17,454 bases of DNA from Entophlyctis helioformis. Taxonomy: Eukaryota > Chytridiomycota > Chytridiomycetes > Chytridiales > Chytriomycetaceae. Positions 16,713-17,454 of this stretch are shown here, piece after piece (position 1 is the first letter of the stretch; each line of letters starts with the position of its first letter). The stretch lies in contig JAHLKH010000358.1 of assembly GCA_025526915.1 (NCBI GenBank), positions 1 through 17,454 on the forward strand, given 5' to 3'. Position numbers and translations under genes: made by a program. Below the pieces are notes generated by a model. That model saw only the letters and a list, made by a program, of their open reading frames with translations. It searched no databases and was not told the origin of the DNA.

Positions 16713-17454
16713 ATGCTCGTCGTCCACGCTCCTCGCCACGCCCTACACCAGTACGGCTTGACTGCGTGGACGTCTTGAACGATGCGCTTGCTGACGCTGT
16801 GAGTGGTACCATTGACACCACCACCAGCCCTCCAAAGGAGATGGTCATGGGCCGTTTCGTCGACTACCGAGAGGTGCCGTCGAGAGTGTTCAACATCCTC
16901 AAGGCCGTCAAAGAGCGCAGTGTTGGCGAGGTCATCGAGCCCGTCGACCACGGCATCGAGTCCATCCTGACGGTGCACTCGCAAGAGTACATTGACTATT
17001 TCCAGACCGCCTACGAAAAGGTATGTGCTGTCGATGCCGACTGCCCCACCATCTGCCCGGCCAACTGCTGCCTTGCACTGGAGCGTGCACACGCGGCATA
17101 ACAAATGCGGTGCTTTGCCGACGATCCATCAGCGTCCGAGCTGACCGATCGTGGCTGCCAGTGGGTCGCTATGGGTGGCAACCCCGACGGTGTCTTCCCA
17201 GACACGTTTGCCGTGCGTCTGCCCCAGATCTACCGTGACCTCACCGATGGCGGCAGCGGGGTCGTCCAGGCTACTTTGCCTACGACATGACCGCTGTGAT
17301 CGCACAGGGAACCTACGAGGCTGCCTATGACGCTGCGCAGGCAGCCCTCACTGGCGCCGATCGCCTCATCAACGAAGGCCGCAGCGGCGTGTTTGCCATC
17401 TCGCGTCCTCCTGGTCACCACAGCTCGACCGACATTGCCGGCGGATTCTGTTTC
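16713..17454 (+). CDS. Acetylpolyamine amidohydrolase/HDAC-family deacetylase, 5' part
   Basis: Zinc-dependent deacetylase of the arginase/deacetylase superfamily, acetylpolyamine-amidohydrolase type. It would release acetate from acetylated polyamines or lysines. Exons 16713-16750, 16828-17020 and 17162 onward; the 3' end lies outside the window. The start at ATG 16713 gives MLVVHAPRHALH, spliced in phase 2 to HPPKEMVMGRFVDYREVP, the expected family N-terminus. An unspliced frame through 16751-16827 has no ATG and is rejected. Further on come HSQEYIDYF, TYEAAYDAAQAALTGADRL and the active-site SRPPGHH (His pair encoded at 17416-17421), then GGFCF at the window end. The frame slips by one base in the GGGG run at 17258-17261; one more G there would restore it, suggesting a homopolymer undercall. 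Confidence 0.88.

Noticed and set aside
16688..17101. Start of the deacetylase at 16688 without the first intron
   Set aside because: That frame begins with GTG and has a stop just upstream. Splicing 16750 to 16828 from ATG 16713 gives the family N-terminus.

Overview
The window looks like a piece of a GC-rich, intron-rich nuclear eukaryotic genome. The best fit is a zoosporic (chytrid-like) fungus; this is inference from gene content, not a database match. The pointers are a fungal-type type I metacaspase with a Pro/Gly/Gln/Tyr-rich N-terminus, an ankyrin gene with ~28-residue repeats, many short introns (mostly 63-131 nt) with GTRNGT-like donors, and very compact divergent gene pairs. No bacterial operon, tRNA, rRNA, CRISPR array or insertion sequence was seen.

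Layout. (1) Positions 1-6358, minus strand: one large LRR gene of about 30 exons, running off the left edge. Its 5' half (3348-6358) is 13 exons, many of them exactly one 24-residue LRR, joined by phase-2 introns that split a conserved Leu codon. Its 3' half (about 393-3328) is a tandem array of four ~739-bp units. Each unit is a block of four exons and four introns encoding 138 residues (LRRNT-like Cys module, LRR, LRR, Cys-rich cap). Three units are almost identical; the leftmost is degenerate. (2) 6790-8430, minus: a single-exon ankyrin-repeat protein. (3) 8702-9841, minus: a low-complexity protein with a polyglutamine tract. (4) 10179-11846, minus: a five-exon metacaspase. (5) 11893-12889, plus: a PHOSPHO1/2-type HAD phosphatase, divergent from the metacaspase with 46 bp between start codons. 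(6) 12999-15567, minus: an LtrA-family multi-pass membrane protein, probably fused to an N-terminal coiled-coil segment. (7) 15700-16657, minus: an LRRC57 ortholog. (8) 16713-17454, plus: the start of an acetylpolyamine-amidohydrolase/HDAC-family deacetylase, divergent from LRRC57 with 55 bp between start codons.

The genes do not form one evident pathway; the right two thirds reads as ordinary compact fungal gene space. The unusual part is the LRR gene and its exon-block array. Several otherwise well-conserved reading frames carry single-base indels (array unit R1 near 2633, unit R4, LRRC57 near 16375, the deacetylase near 17258-17261). This suggests either draft-quality sequence or, in the array, real decay. 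Exon structures were derived by hand from splice signals, phase and homology and are not transcript-verified.
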